A DNA stretch of 64,000 nucleotides, taken from NCBI RefSeq assembly GCF_023343835.1, contig NC_064435.1, forward strand, positions 76,394,134 through 76,458,133, written 5' to 3'. The notes under the pieces were generated by a model. It was not told the DNA's origin. It made no database searches and worked only from the letters and a program-made list of their open reading frames with translations. The position numbers and the translations under genes were made by a program. This document shows positions 24,740 through 36,710 of this stretch, piece by piece. Origin of the DNA: Lagopus muta (Eukaryota; Chordata; Aves; Galliformes; Phasianidae). How positions within the stretch are numbered: the first letter of the stretch is position 1; each line of letters starts with the position of its first letter.

Positions 24740-25713
24740 AGCTTGGCAAGTGGTAATTTTGAGGCCCAAGAAGCAGCTGTTATATAACCTTTTTCCTCAG
24801 AACAGGTTAACATTTTGTCTGGATAGTTGCAGCCAGAGGGTTATGGTCAACAGCTTTATGTCCAGGTGGATGCCAGTGATGAGTGGTGAACCTCATCTTT
24901 GGATGGTGCTCTTTAATAGCTTTCTGAACAACCTAGATGTTGAAATCAGGTACACCCTCAGCAGTTTGCAGATTATGTCAAAGGAACCTGAACAAGCTTG
25001 GGAAATGGGCTTGCATTAATGTATTAAGGTTCAACAAGTCCAAGTGCAAGGTGCTGCAAGGACAGAGGTAGTTCTCAGCATGAGTGCAGACAGACTTACG
25101 GAGAGCAGCCCTGCAGATAAATACTTGGGGATCCTGGTGCATTAAAAGCTGGACGTGAACAAGCACTGTGTGCTTAGAGCCCCAAAGACCAACTGTATCC
25201 TGGCCTGCATCAAAAGAAGAATGGCCAGAAGGCAGAGGGAGGTGTTTGTCCCCCTGTACTCTATGGGACTTGAACGGCCCCATCTGGAGTAGTGCGTCCA
25301 GGCTGGAGCCCCCAGTACAGGAGGGATGTGGAGCTTTTGGAACAGGTCCAGAGGAAGGATGTGAAGATCATCAAAGGACTGGAGTCTCTCTCCTATGAGG
25401 AAAGGCTGAGTGAGCTGGGCTTTTTCAGACTGCATAGGATTCTATTGTGGCCTTAAATGTGGCTTATTTAAACAGGTTGAAAGTGGATTTTTACAAGGTC
25501 TGAAAATGATAGGACAAGGAGGAATGGTTAAAACTAAAAGATTAAGATTAGGTGTTAGGGGAAATTCTTTATTCAGAGGATGATGAGGCACTGGAACAAG
25601 TTACCAGACTGGATGGGGCAAGCTGGTTTAGTGTAAGGTAGCCATGCCCATGGTGGAGAAGTTAGATGACATTTAAGGTGTCTTCCAACCCAAACCATTC
25701 TATGATTCTATGA
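24740..25713 (+). mobile_element. CR1 LINE, longest copy in the window (about 1 kb, plus strand)
   Basis: It reads from the distal reverse-transcriptase region of ORF2 to the 3' end. Landmarks are GAGGGTTATGGTCAACAGC, GTACACCCTCAGCAGTTTGC, TTCAACAAGTCCAAGTGCAA, 'gcctgcatcaaaagaagaatgg', CTCCTATGAGGAAAGGCTGA, and the tail CCATTCTATGATTCTATG. The frame is broken many times, so no ORF2 product is possible. The small frames at 24750-25435 on both strands are fragments or shadows of it. Confidence 0.92.
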
Positions 25714-28700
25714 AGCAGTGCAAGTAAAAGTTCAGATGTACCCTGTCGATGAAGAGTTAGTTCAGATATAACTGGACAGAACCACGGGTCTCAATGCATA
25801 TAGTCTCTGAACAAATTGACTTGCATACTGAATTATCCTTTATCACTCTTAGCTATGAAGGATTAAAGAGATTTTATCAAACTGCTTCTTTGCCATAGCC
25901 ACTGCAAATGTTCAGTGCAGCATTCAGTGCTGCATTTTGTGATCACTGCTTCCCTTGGGCAATTTGCAACAAGCTGTTAATAGTGCCATTAAAAAAATTC
26001 AAGTCATAGACTAGACGTTAGAGATTTTTTTTTTTTTCTATCACACCTGTGCTCCTTTTCAGTCAAAAAATAATGATCTTCAGAATAGCTCCAATATCCT
26101 TCAATAACCAAAGCACTGCCAAATAGTCTTGGGCATGCAGGTCACTAACCCAGGCTCTATGCAGAGCAGAATTGTGCAGTACAAGAATCAGCTCTCAGTG
26201 ATCCTCCTTTTTTTTTTTTCCATTTCAAAAAGAATCTGTTTAATCTATGTGTCTTGTTTTTAGATGAAACATTCCTCTTACAGTTTTTCCATTAAAATGA
26301 AAAGTATCCATATCATCATGAATGTTCAGCAGACCAAGAAATATTCAGGGAGCTCATTCACAACCTATGGCAGATAGTTATATACTTCATAGAGTGCCAG
26401 AATGGCAAATACCCAGCAATAGTTTACAAGTGTAGTAGAGTCTCTGTTTCTTTTTAAATTTAATACACTGACAACACAGTAAAAAAAAACCACCAGTATG
26501 TACACTGTAATGGAAAGAAGTATATGGAGTTTTATTTTAGCCTCTGACTTAGTATGAGCTTTTGGACCCATACAGATTAGTCATGTGTCTTAATATATTC
26601 ATGTTTAATGTTTTTTTTTGAGATCTCAAATTTCTTTACAAAATGATTTTGAATGAAAAATTGTTAAATGTATATAGTCAAAGTGGATGGTCCAAATCTG
26701 TATCTGTAGAGGAGGGTCAAACTGAGTTATGCAAGTGTTAGATGGCTTTCTAGTGGTTTATTCCATCCTTCTCTCTGAAGAAAAACAGGGGAAAGGTGTT
26801 GATTTTTTTTTTTCCCCACTTTGATAGTTGAGTGCAGATTGAGAGTCATAATTAGGGAAAAATATATCCACATAGCTGGAATTAAAATTTGTTTTGACTG
26901 CAAAGTCTCAAAGCAAAAGCATTTTATTATAAAACATGCATTAGCTGGAAATCTGAAAAACTCTTATTACAGAAGGTCAGAGTGCTGGTTTGTGGTTGTT
27001 TTTTGGTACACTGTGGGTGAAATTCAACCTTCTTTCCCCTGAAGAGAGAGACAACTTAGGCAAGGGTGACACATCCTGGTCTGATGGTTGAACAGGATGT
27101 ATTTTCTAGCCCTTTTATGGCTGAACAAGTGCAAGTGGCCATGTGCACAGTCTGAAATGTAAGGAGATAGGACCATTTATTTTGGTAGAGTGTTTATACT
27201 GAGGAATGGACTAGGACGTAGAGAAGATTATGGTTGCTCTCTTTACCTTGGGTTGATTGTAATAAGGAAAGTATGAACGCAGCATAAATAATACATAAAC
27301 CAAAGCTGCTCAAAGTTTCCTCCCTTATTGGGAAAATAAAAGTTATTTAAAGTTCTATACAGCAGTGTCATAATTTTGCTTGAAGTCTTACATTTATTTA
27401 TGAATACACTCTGTAGCTTATCTAGCCAATAACTAACCTCTTCTCTGACCTCTTTACACTTACACAAATACATCTGTGTGAGATAGAAAATGAAGAGATG
27501 AATGAAATGAAATGGAAGAATCATATTCCAGAAATGGTGTTTGTTTTTTTTTTTTTTCCTTAAATACATTTAAATAATCCGTGAAGTAGATATACTTAGA
27601 GCTGGTTTTGTTTTTTTGTTTTTTTCCCTAGTGAATTTAACAGAGATCTATCAGTTATTATAAAAACCTGTAAGCCAAGGTTTTGGAACAATAGCCGTGT
27701 CTATTTGTTTCCCCCTTGCTGGTTCTTTAAATCTGTTGCTCAGAAGAGAGAATAAGCGGGAGGTGCACAGAGCTTGTTCTGATGTTTTGTATTAGGCTGA
27801 ATTTCACCACAGGAGATTTTTATCAGCGGAAGAAGATTAAAAGTTGAGGGGGGGGAAAAAAAAAAGGTGTTATGGAGGAGATGGAAAGAGTTTTACCTAG
27901 CAACTATTAGCCTACAATCATGCTGTCATATGTTAGATAGAAAAGGAGATTAAAAACCTAGCTCAGCACTTTGAAGCAGGTAGGAAAAATATCACTAATG
28001 TTTTCCATGTTTTCCCAGAAAATAATTATCATCTTGTCTGAAATCAGCTAACTACAAATTATTAACATTAAACCCCATTGTTTTTTTTGTTTGTGTGTCT
28101 ATTTGTTTTAATACCTGTTAGATAATGGCCTCATTATACTAAGTTAATTGGTTAGATATCTACTTCCTTACACTCGAGGTTCTTTCTTTAATATGGCTTC
28201 CTGATGGAGATACCTTCTTATGTACAATCTGTTGCTTCCTCATGCCAACAGGGAAGAGTCCTTTCTACACCTACCCCCTGATCTGAGTCCATCTATCTTC
28301 CTCACTCTTGCTGTGGTGCTCATTAGAATCCTCTGGACCAATTAAATTCACTGAGCCAGCAAAGATGATCTTTTATTTTCCTCCTGGGTTAATATGGGAT
28401 TTGGTGCAAGGTAAGAGGTGAGGTGCATGTGCTTCTGAGAAAGATGAGACTAGGAAAGAGGCAAGCCTGCTTCTTCTGACTGTTGAAAGTAGTTATATTG
28501 GCTCATCTTGTACTAAACCATAGCACCCTAATGAAAAGCAGTGAAACAATCACCTTTGGAAAGTATGGGCACATTATATCATGTTACAGAAATGGCTGTT
28601 CACGTCATACTTAACAACAGCATCTGTCCTGTAAAAAAGTGAGGGATGTTTTAGACTAGAAACAATCAAAAGCTAGGCATGCACTCAAGGATTTTATTTT

Positions 28701-29223
28701 CACAAATAATTAGTAGTTGTGCTGTTTGTGACAAGGGGCACTGACTTTTCTCATGTGAAACAGCAAAATAGTGAATGACTTTTCGTCCAAGAGTCAGAAG
28801 GAACAAGGAGAAAGGTCTGAAGACCTGCCATTTAAACTGCACTTTACCACAGTGTGCATTTAGCTTTGATGAATGCAAACTTAAAATTAATAGAATTAAG
28901 TGGTAAGTAGTACACATGCTTCAGTGTAAGAGCAACATCAGATTAACAAAAAAAGTGTAGCTGGGCTACTAGTTTTAGTGTGAAATATATTTGTATTCAC
29001 AGCATTGTGAATACATCTAAAAGAACGAAGGAAAACTGATGAGAAGTTAAAAATACAAAATGAAGTGGAAGATTGCCTGACAAGCATTGGCTTTGTATCA
29101 GTAGAGAAGATAAAGCTACAGGTTGGGATTTGCAATTAAATGAGGTAGATAAAATGAAAAACAAACAAAAAAAAAACCCTACCAAGCCATAATATCCAGT
29201 TTTACATATGCATGATGTATGAA
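25714..29223. other. No gene recognised
   Basis: This is AT-rich DNA with A/T homopolymers (for example 27545-27558 and 27848-27866, where G8 is followed by A10). No assignable element is seen. Frames at 26365-26571 (minus) and 27243-27569 (minus) are unassigned and likely chance. Confidence 0.55.
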
Positions 29224-29644
29224 GGCTGCTCTGAAAGTTATGCCTCCTATTTTATTATGTTGATCCATGATGTTGGAGATAGATATTGGTGGTATGGTAG
29301 TAGAGGTTGAACCTTCCCACCAATATTCCAGTATGTGTTGCTGCCATGTGACAGATGGCAGCAGAGGGGCAATCTGACAGAATAACGTCTGACATGGAAG
29401 TATGTGTGAAGCAGAAGTGTGTCATTGAATTCCTTCATGCAGAAAAAAAGTGGCACCCATTGACATTCATTAGCACTTGCTGAATGTTTATGGAAGTCAG
29501 ATGGTGGATATGAGCAAAGTTAGGTGGTGGGTGGTGGAAAATATTGTTTTGTAGATGAGACTTTATCCAATAACATTACTGTGCTTTTTGCATTCGTTGT
29601 AGTTTCCATGGAAATAAATGAGAGGCATTACTTTCAGAGTAACC
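29224..29644 (+). mobile_element. Mariner-type DNA transposon, internally deleted, copy B
   Basis: The left end GGCTGCTCTGAAAGTTATGCC and the right end (minus strand GGTTACTCTGAAAGTAATGCC) are terminal inverted repeats. A TA follows the right end, while the left flank has AA, so the TA target duplication may have decayed. At about 420 bp it lacks most of the transposase. The sense strand is plus, opposite to copies A and C, and the deletion joins different internal positions: it keeps the segment after 'ccattgacattcattagcac' (transposase DIH-type region) that copies A and C lose. The minus frame 29247-29456 is antisense. Confidence 0.85.
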
Positions 29645-32600
29645 TAGCAAATCCAGAAGTCCTGCTTCCTTTTCCTCCTGTACTACTGATTAAATTCAGT
29701 GTGGAAAAATGAATAGAACAAGACAAATGCGAGCCAGCTCTGCTAAGCTCTATAAACTGTGACTTCTTTCTGTATCTTTTGCACAGGAGTCCAAACTAAA
29801 TTGAGAACATAAGATAGTAGTTAGCTGTCTCTTTTGTCAGCATGACGGGAAAGCAATCATCCCATCCTACTATTGTCCTCCAAGTTATTAGTATGACCTA
29901 TTAATTTCTACTAATACCAAGCAAAAACAAGGGGCCATGTGTACCTAAATGAAGTTTGACTTTCCGTTGAGCACTTGTACTTGTGTGTAGCAGTAGCAAA
30001 GCAGGGCTGCTGTCAGTGGAAAAGAAAGAAGACTTTCCCTCACATATAGGGATACTAATGGGCAGAGAAAATTTTGTTTTCCTTCTTATTGATCAAAGAG
30101 AAATCCTCCCCTTACTTTCTCAGGAGAATATTATCCTGCTTTTCCTAGGCTGCTTCAGCACTTGCAGCTGACAGCGTGTTACATTTTGATAAGAGAAAGA
30201 ATTAAAGAAATGAGTGAAGGCTGATGTGAGTTGAGGGGAGCTGTGGTTGAGCCTGGGTACTTTGTTCGTCTCAAAGTCCAAAAGTTCCCTGTAGAACTGG
30301 GAGAAGGTGCCTATGAATTATAGTTTACAGTTTATTTCTAAAAGAGAGTAATCAAAGAAGTTCAGAGAAGAATTTCTCACTGCAGATGTTGACTATGTAT
30401 ATTTTATTGAATTTTTACATAACAGTAACATTTTGAGGATTCAGGTGAAATGGGAGAGATGAACATCTTTTTGTTCTGAATAAACTAAAAACAGCAACAG
30501 ATGTTTTCTCCACAGAACTATGCATTTAAACAGGAGAGATGTACAAAGAAACAGCACTTGTATATTAAAGCAAGGCTTGAGGCAGGGTGAGATCATTACT
30601 TTGCTTACGGTCACTCAAACAGTCAGTGGCAAGCCTTGGAAAGGAAATTAACTTTCCTCTCAGGTTCTACTTCCCTGTTAAGAAAGGTATTTATTTATTT
30701 CTTTATTTAAAGCTGCGTTAAAAAGTAGCTATCACTAGGAAGGTGCAATAATGAGGAAGGGTTCAGGAAATGACCTATGTTAATTAAAATTAATGGCTTT
30801 GCTGAAAAACCGAAGTGCCAGGAGTATCAGAATTCTTATTGATACAGAAATATCTGATACTGTTAAGTCTTTCTTTTTAAACATTTTGCTATTATTAAAA
30901 AATGAATACAGGAAATTTTTTTACTAAACACAGAAGGACAGATGCATACTAAGCCAAGATCTGTTTCTATTAACTACCAGCCACATGCTAGTTCCTCCCT
31001 TGTTCATCAGAATGACATCACAGAGATGGGAAGTGAACAAGTTCAATCAGTTTCACATCATTAGTTCAGCAATAGTTTCCTTTAAAGGTGCCTTTAAGAA
31101 GCACTTAATTTAATATCATATCAAGCATGATCCATCAGTGTGTCCTTCATCACATGAAAAATTGGGTTTCTTGCATACAGCGCACCAAACAAAGGCAGTC
31201 CAGATTTCACATTTTAAAAATGAGTAGTGTGACAGCAGCAATCATTATCTTGTACACATTGATCTGTGTTCTGGCAAAGACTTCCTATTAAAGTCCTGAA
31301 GAGAGGCTGGCAGATTCTATGGTATGAAGCTCCCTGAGAGTGAAGCAATGAAGTAAGCTAAAAACTTGTTTTAAAAAATGAAATGGTCTCTTGAAACCCT
31401 GTAGGGTTGTTGCTTGCTCAGAGTGGAAAGAGTGTATTATGCTAGAGATTTGTGCACATCCTCCTTGTGCTTCACAGAGAGATGACAGCAGAATTGAAAT
31501 AGAAACTATAAAAGATTGAAAACACCTCTGATCCAATTATTAATATTTTTATCTTCAGATCAGATTTGAACTATGTATCTGCACAGTACATCACTAATGA
31601 AATGCAGCTTCCTCTGGGATGGAGGCTCTCACTTAGCTGATGTGCACAGCACGATGCCAGAAAGAAAGGAGAGAGAAAATGTAGTTTTAGTACATCATGG
31701 AAAGCCCCTGCTGCTGAGGAAAGTGCAATGGCATCTTTAGGAGCCAAGCTGCTCTCAAAGTAGGCTAAAATGGGAGTAACTATCAGAAATTCAATGGAAT
31801 AACGATACCGGTGAGAGAAAATAATCAGGAAGCTATGTCCATCAAGAGCAAACAAGGCTGCTCCTTCTCTCTGCTGACTTTTCCTACTTTCAGTTCTCAT
31901 TTGCTAACAACAACAAAGGAGCCTTTTCCAGACTTAAAGTTACTATATGTCTACATCAAGCAATGGAGCAGAATGGAAAAATGCTTAATCCACTTAAAGA
32001 TGAAAATCGCTAAAATCCCATACAGTGCAGTGCAAACTTTCTGGCTTCGATCCGGAAGAAATATAATTTTGCTAAATCAGTGCTTTGAACAAGTTACTAA
32101 TCATTGGGTCCGGGTGAGGCCTATTAGTTAGATTGTATTATACTGCACCTGTACACAAACTGGTTCAGATTTTCCTTGTCTTAGGTGTCTTAGAATCATC
32201 TTCTCTTCCCTTGTGTTTTCAGCATTGGAATAGTGAGAGTAAGCTAGCACCTGTGTGCTGCTGTTTTTGTTGTTTTGTTTTGGTGACTGACAGTGTCTTC
32301 AAACACTTTCAAGCCTATGGCCAACTACTGCTGTGAACTGTACTGAGAGCATCAGGAATTTCTAACTTAATTAACAAACTAGTAGACATTGGACCTGTTG
32401 TGAAAAAGCATCCATGTTCAATTTGGAGGGGGAAATCTTGCAAAGATAATTTCTTGACAGACCCGCATTCATTTAAAAAAAAAACTAATAGCAAAAAAAG
32501 CCTGCAACAAACTAAGAGTTTTCAAACATTTTAGATTATTAACAGTGAAAGCAAATTGATGGTTCATTTATTCTAATGTACAACTTCTGCTTTGCTTTTT

Positions 32601-32660
32601 ACATTGTTGAATGTGTATAACCATAAGAAGGTGCTACAAAAAAAGAATTTATGCATGTTT
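29645..32660. other. No gene recognised
   Basis: This is AT-rich, low-repeat DNA. Overlapping frames near 31571-31900 (minus) and 31811-32131 (plus) show no domain, signal peptide or codon pattern I would trust. Confidence 0.55.
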
Positions 32661-32900
32661 CATAGAATCATTGGATCTTAGGTATTGGTTAGAAGAAACC
32701 TTACAGACCAAGTTCCAACTCTTGCCATGGACAGGGATACCTTCTGACAGACCAGGTTGCCCAGGGCTCAAGCCAACCTGGTGTTGCCAGCAAATTTGGT
32801 GAGGGTATACTTAGTCCCACTGTCCTTATGATTGCCAAAAATGTTAAATATAGCTGTCCTAATACCAGCCCCTGAGGAACACTGCCTGTTGCTAGTCGGC
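32661..32900 (-). mobile_element. CR1 LINE with an internal deletion (minus strand)
   Basis: The plus strand begins CATAGAATCATTGG (CR1 tail) and runs through the 3' end to GGTTGCCCAGGGCTC. It then switches to CAGCAAATTTGGTGAGG and CCTGAGGAACACTGC, which belong several hundred bases further inside ORF2. The two parts are joined within about 25 bp near 32765-32790, so several hundred bases are missing. No frame survives. Confidence 0.75.
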
Positions 32901-33350
32901 AGTTTAACAGTTTCCAAAAGATAATGGTATGTCTTCACAGACAGACACGCTCAGCACTCACAGAAACAAAACCAGCACCAATGGCCTAATCATATTCCAC
33001 TCTTCCCGATAAAGGTCCATTAGTCGGAAATATATTCTTATACATATCGTACAGTGTGAGTCCCTTCAGCTGGTGGACAATTCATGCCTTCCCATTAGCT
33101 GCTCCAGAGACCCAGTCTTCCTAGCTGCTGATAGCTTGAAATAAAAGACCCTAGGGCAGGAATCCCTCTCACAGACTCAAACAGAAACACAAATGGACTG
33201 CCGATTTACCCAGTAGCTGGTCCTGGATCTTCTTTTAGATATTTTTAGATGCCTCAGTCCTGGAGAGATAGTGAGGAAGACTGTCAGACAAGGAGACACA
33301 TAGACACAGATTCACAGACTTTCTCTCCATCTTCCTCACTCCCATTTTTT
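32901..33350. other. Repeat-like block of unknown class, possibly LTR-derived
   Basis: The base composition is less AT-rich than the flanks. AATAAA lies at 33140-33145, followed by GACCCTAGGGCAGGAATCCC, which resembles an R/U5-type arrangement. I could not define ends or a TATA box and do not recognise the family, so this is only a candidate. Confidence 0.25.
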
Positions 33351-35829
33351 TTTCCCCTAAAATCTAAGTAATTGAAAGCAAGCAAAAAGAAAAAATATTA
33401 CATAGTACACAAGCTACCTGTCCATTATTTATTGTAGAAGGAAACAATAGGAATCAAATATCTCCTCAGTCAAAATCTTAGTCTCAGGTTCTGTTTTACA
33501 AATTCAATACAGTAGTTATGCTTTTTGTTGTTGTTGTTTTGTTTTGTTTTGTTTTTGGTGAGGCTTTTCTCTGGAAAAACAGAAAAGGATCAATTGACAA
33601 AATTTTTGTTTTGCTTTTAGATAGATTATCAAAGTATTGTGTATTTATGTTTCAAATAATAGTAATTAAAAAAATTTACCTGAACACAACATCTTGGAAA
33701 ATTTTACCTAATCGTATGATTAAACCATTAATATGAAAATGAAATATATGAAAGGCAGGAAATTTGCTTGTATGAACTGAGATGTAATTTTTCTATATTG
33801 TCTAGATTTTGACTTTCTACCCTTATTTGGGATGGCAGTATTTTTCAATATCTGAAGAATTCCCTTACACTGAAAGCACACATTATGCTTAGCTATTGAT
33901 TAATGGCAACTCTAGTGGGAAAATTAAATGTCATAAGTGAAGTAGTTATAATGAAGAATGGGAATATAAGTTTTTTTTCTTGTTCTTATGAATTCAGAAA
34001 TAGATTCTTACATGTCAAATTCAAGTCAGCAAAAGTCAACAGAAAGGCTCCAATTAACATTAATATGCTTTGGATTGGGTCCTATGTCCTTAAAACATGT
34101 TTATAAAATACGCCTGAGATGATATTTTAGCTTGTAAAGCTTAAAGGTATGAAGATAAGAACAATGAATACATTTTTTCTCAGATTTTGATTAAGTTTCT
34201 TCTTTACTTCCTAAGCTTCCAAAAACAAAGATGATAAATTAAAAATGATAAAATTTTCAAAATACCAATGAATCCAATATTCATGCAGATTAATGAAAGC
34301 TTCTCTTAGTGGAGAATCTTATGTATTTTTAAATGATAATGTTCGTTACATAAAATTTGCAATAGAACTGTGTTGCTTATTTTTAGTTAGCTAGTTGTGG
34401 GGAAAATACAATGTTGAGTTCTCTTTTCTGTGGAATATATATTCTCAATTGCTGGATTTTATTTGTCATTGATATATTTATTTGTCTTTGGAGTAGGTAT
34501 GATGCAAAGTTTCTTAATGTGTATAAACTGTGCTGAGGTAATCATGATTTACTTCAAAAATTAACCCAGTGTGTCTTCCCCTCATTTTTCTGAAAATTCA
34601 TAATAACAGTTACATTGCTCCAATACATCAAAAAATATGAAATCCTACAACTGTGAGTGGAATATCAAACTTGCTTTAGCTAAGCCTGATTTTGATGTTT
34701 CTTTAATGCCTTTATATGGCAGAAAGTATCAGTACAGTAAGGTATATTGCATAAACCACATCGGTCAGCCTCTAGTAGATTGATATGTGGCCAGTGAGGG
34801 AAGACATTTCTGAACTTGCTTTTAAATGTAAACACCATGAAAGGAATGTAAAATACGTACCCCAACACATACGAAGTAACATGCTGCTCAACTTACTTAT
34901 TTGAACTAGTAGTTTAAATTTTAAGTAATGTCAAAATAGTCAAGAGAAAGGTAAATATCAATGAACAAATACATCAGTATAGAATTCTTGTTAAACAAGT
35001 CTTTCCCAAAAGGCAAGGACAATTTTCTTTTCTGTTAGCATATGAGGAAGTAAATTAAAGTAAATTAAAACAAAACAAAACAACAAAAAAACAGACAAAA
35101 AAAAAACCCACAACCTTTACAATTTAAAAATAGACCTGATGTTTATGTGCAAGTTTATTCCTATTATTATGATTTCTGAAAAAAATCGTAAGAAATAAGA
35201 ATATTTGTGTAGATGATAGTTAAACAGTACAATTAAAATTAATGTTTATCTGTTGTGTAGCATGTGGTGTCTGATATTGCAGTTTTACAACTTTATTTGT
35301 TTGTTCTGTGTAAATCCAAAAATGCATGTTAGCTAAATAAAAATTCTAGCTCAGGATGTGCTATACAGCCTCACAAAGTACATGGATTTGTTTTTCTGGG
35401 AAGAAGTAGAAATTAAACAAGGAACTATATCGATTTCTTTCTCATAATATGAATGTTATCTAAAATGCAAGTTCAGTTTACCATAGTAATTTTAAGAAAT
35501 AAAGACTGTTAACATTTTTCTGTCTTGTCAAATAATCTATCTGAGTTTACCTTCAGTAGACAGTATCAAAAAAGACAATCTGGATTTTTCTTGGATAAAA
35601 ATATACACTGTGTTGTGAATGTAGAAGAGTGGCCGTACTCTTCCTACCAACTGTTGAAAAGATCTTAGTGCCTGTGTAATGCCTTATTAAATAGCATAGA
35701 GTGGGTGACACAGGACCCATCTTGACTAAAAGTAATTCACTACTACTCTAAAGCAAAGACATGAGAGGCTGTTGTATCAGTGCAAAATCTAGCATTTCTC
35801 TCTTTGGCTCAATAATTTATTCTAATAAT
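33351..35829. other. No gene recognised
   Basis: This is AT-rich DNA with simple TTTTG units near 33535-33556 and CAAAA units near 35068-35098. No coding signal is seen. Confidence 0.55.
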
Positions 35830-35886
35830 TCTCCAGCTTCTTTTTCCTATTTTTGCCCTTTTTTAAAAATGTTCTTTGTTGAACAG

Positions 35887-35965
35887 AAATCAAAGTAATT
35901 CCACTGAAATTGAGGTACTCAGTGCATTATTCTGGAAACAATATTCCACATGGAAAAAGGGAACA
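35887..35965 (+). other. Exon-like unit 1 of a duplicated pair (79 nt)
   Basis: A pyrimidine-rich stretch ending GTTCTTTGTTGAACAG (35871-35886) gives a good 3' splice-site shape, and ACA|GTAAGT at 35963-35971 matches the 5' splice-site consensus. Between them, phase 1 is open (it starts Asn-Gln-Ser-Asn-Ser-Thr-Glu-Ile), with an Asn-Ser-Thr sequon. The length 79 is not a multiple of three. It resembles 36624-36710: about 33 of the first 40 bases match, and TATTCCACATGG is shared near the end. I recognise no protein family. It could instead be a small local or repeat-derived duplication that happens to look like an exon. Confidence 0.4.
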
Positions 35966-36578
35966 GTAAGTTTCCATATGCAAAATGTGACATATCATTA
36001 CCTTTTCTTTACTGAAATGTGTACCCTTCATCTGCTATATACAGCTAATGAAGATATTTAGCTCCGTAGCTCTAGTTACATGCTTCTATGCTGAACTCCT
36101 CTGCTATTAATACACAGCAAATTGTATAATGTACAACTGTGTTTTCTATGTTAAAAAAATGTGGGTAGACTGAAAAAAAAAAAAAAGTAATTTTAAAAGA
36201 CCATTTATGTGCAATACTATGAAATGGCAGATTTGCAGTTGGCTATTACAGTATTTTCACCCTTTTTTCAATTTCAATAATGATCGACTTGAAAGGCTCA
36301 TTTAATTTAATTTATTTATTTATTTTTTTCCCAAATACCATTATCTAGGTCATACCACAGTAACAACAGAACTGAAGTATAGCTAATATCTTATTTTACT
36401 GGGAAAAATATCTGCCTTTTAAATCTTCTGGATTGGTGCTTATATTCATAAAAATACAATAACTACATCAACGACAACCAAATAACTAAAAAAAATTTAA
36501 TATTTTAGTAATATTTATTTTTTAGTACATGTTTCAGTGGGATCCTGCTGAAAATATTTCAGTGACACTCTCATCCTG
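35966..36578. other. Spacer between the exon-like units
   Basis: This is AT-rich, with A-rich tracts at about 36172-36186 and T/A tracts near 36300-36330. I see no third copy of the unit here. Confidence 0.5.
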
Positions 36579-36623
36579 ATTCTTTTTTCTTTTTTTTCCC
36601 TTTTTTTCTTTATTGTAAAACAG

Positions 36624-36710
36624 AAATCAAAGAAATTCTACTGAAATCAAGATAACCAGTGCACTAACTTGGGGACACTACTCCAGTATTCCACATGGAG
36701 GATGGGACCA
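36624..36710 (+). other. Exon-like unit 2 of a duplicated pair (87 nt)
   Basis: The unit is preceded by a long pyrimidine tract (about 36579-36612) and TTGTAAAACAG, and followed by CCA|GTAAGT at 36708-36716. It is 87 nt, exactly 29 codons, so skipping or inclusion would keep frame. Phase 1 is open throughout: it starts Asn-Gln-Arg-Asn-Ser-Thr-Glu-Ile and ends ...His-Gly-Gly-Trp-Asp. Compared with unit 1 it has 8 extra bases near position 50 of the unit, which shifts the downstream frame between the two. The polypyrimidine/AG context and the GTAAGT are shared with unit 1. No family recognised. Confidence 0.45.
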
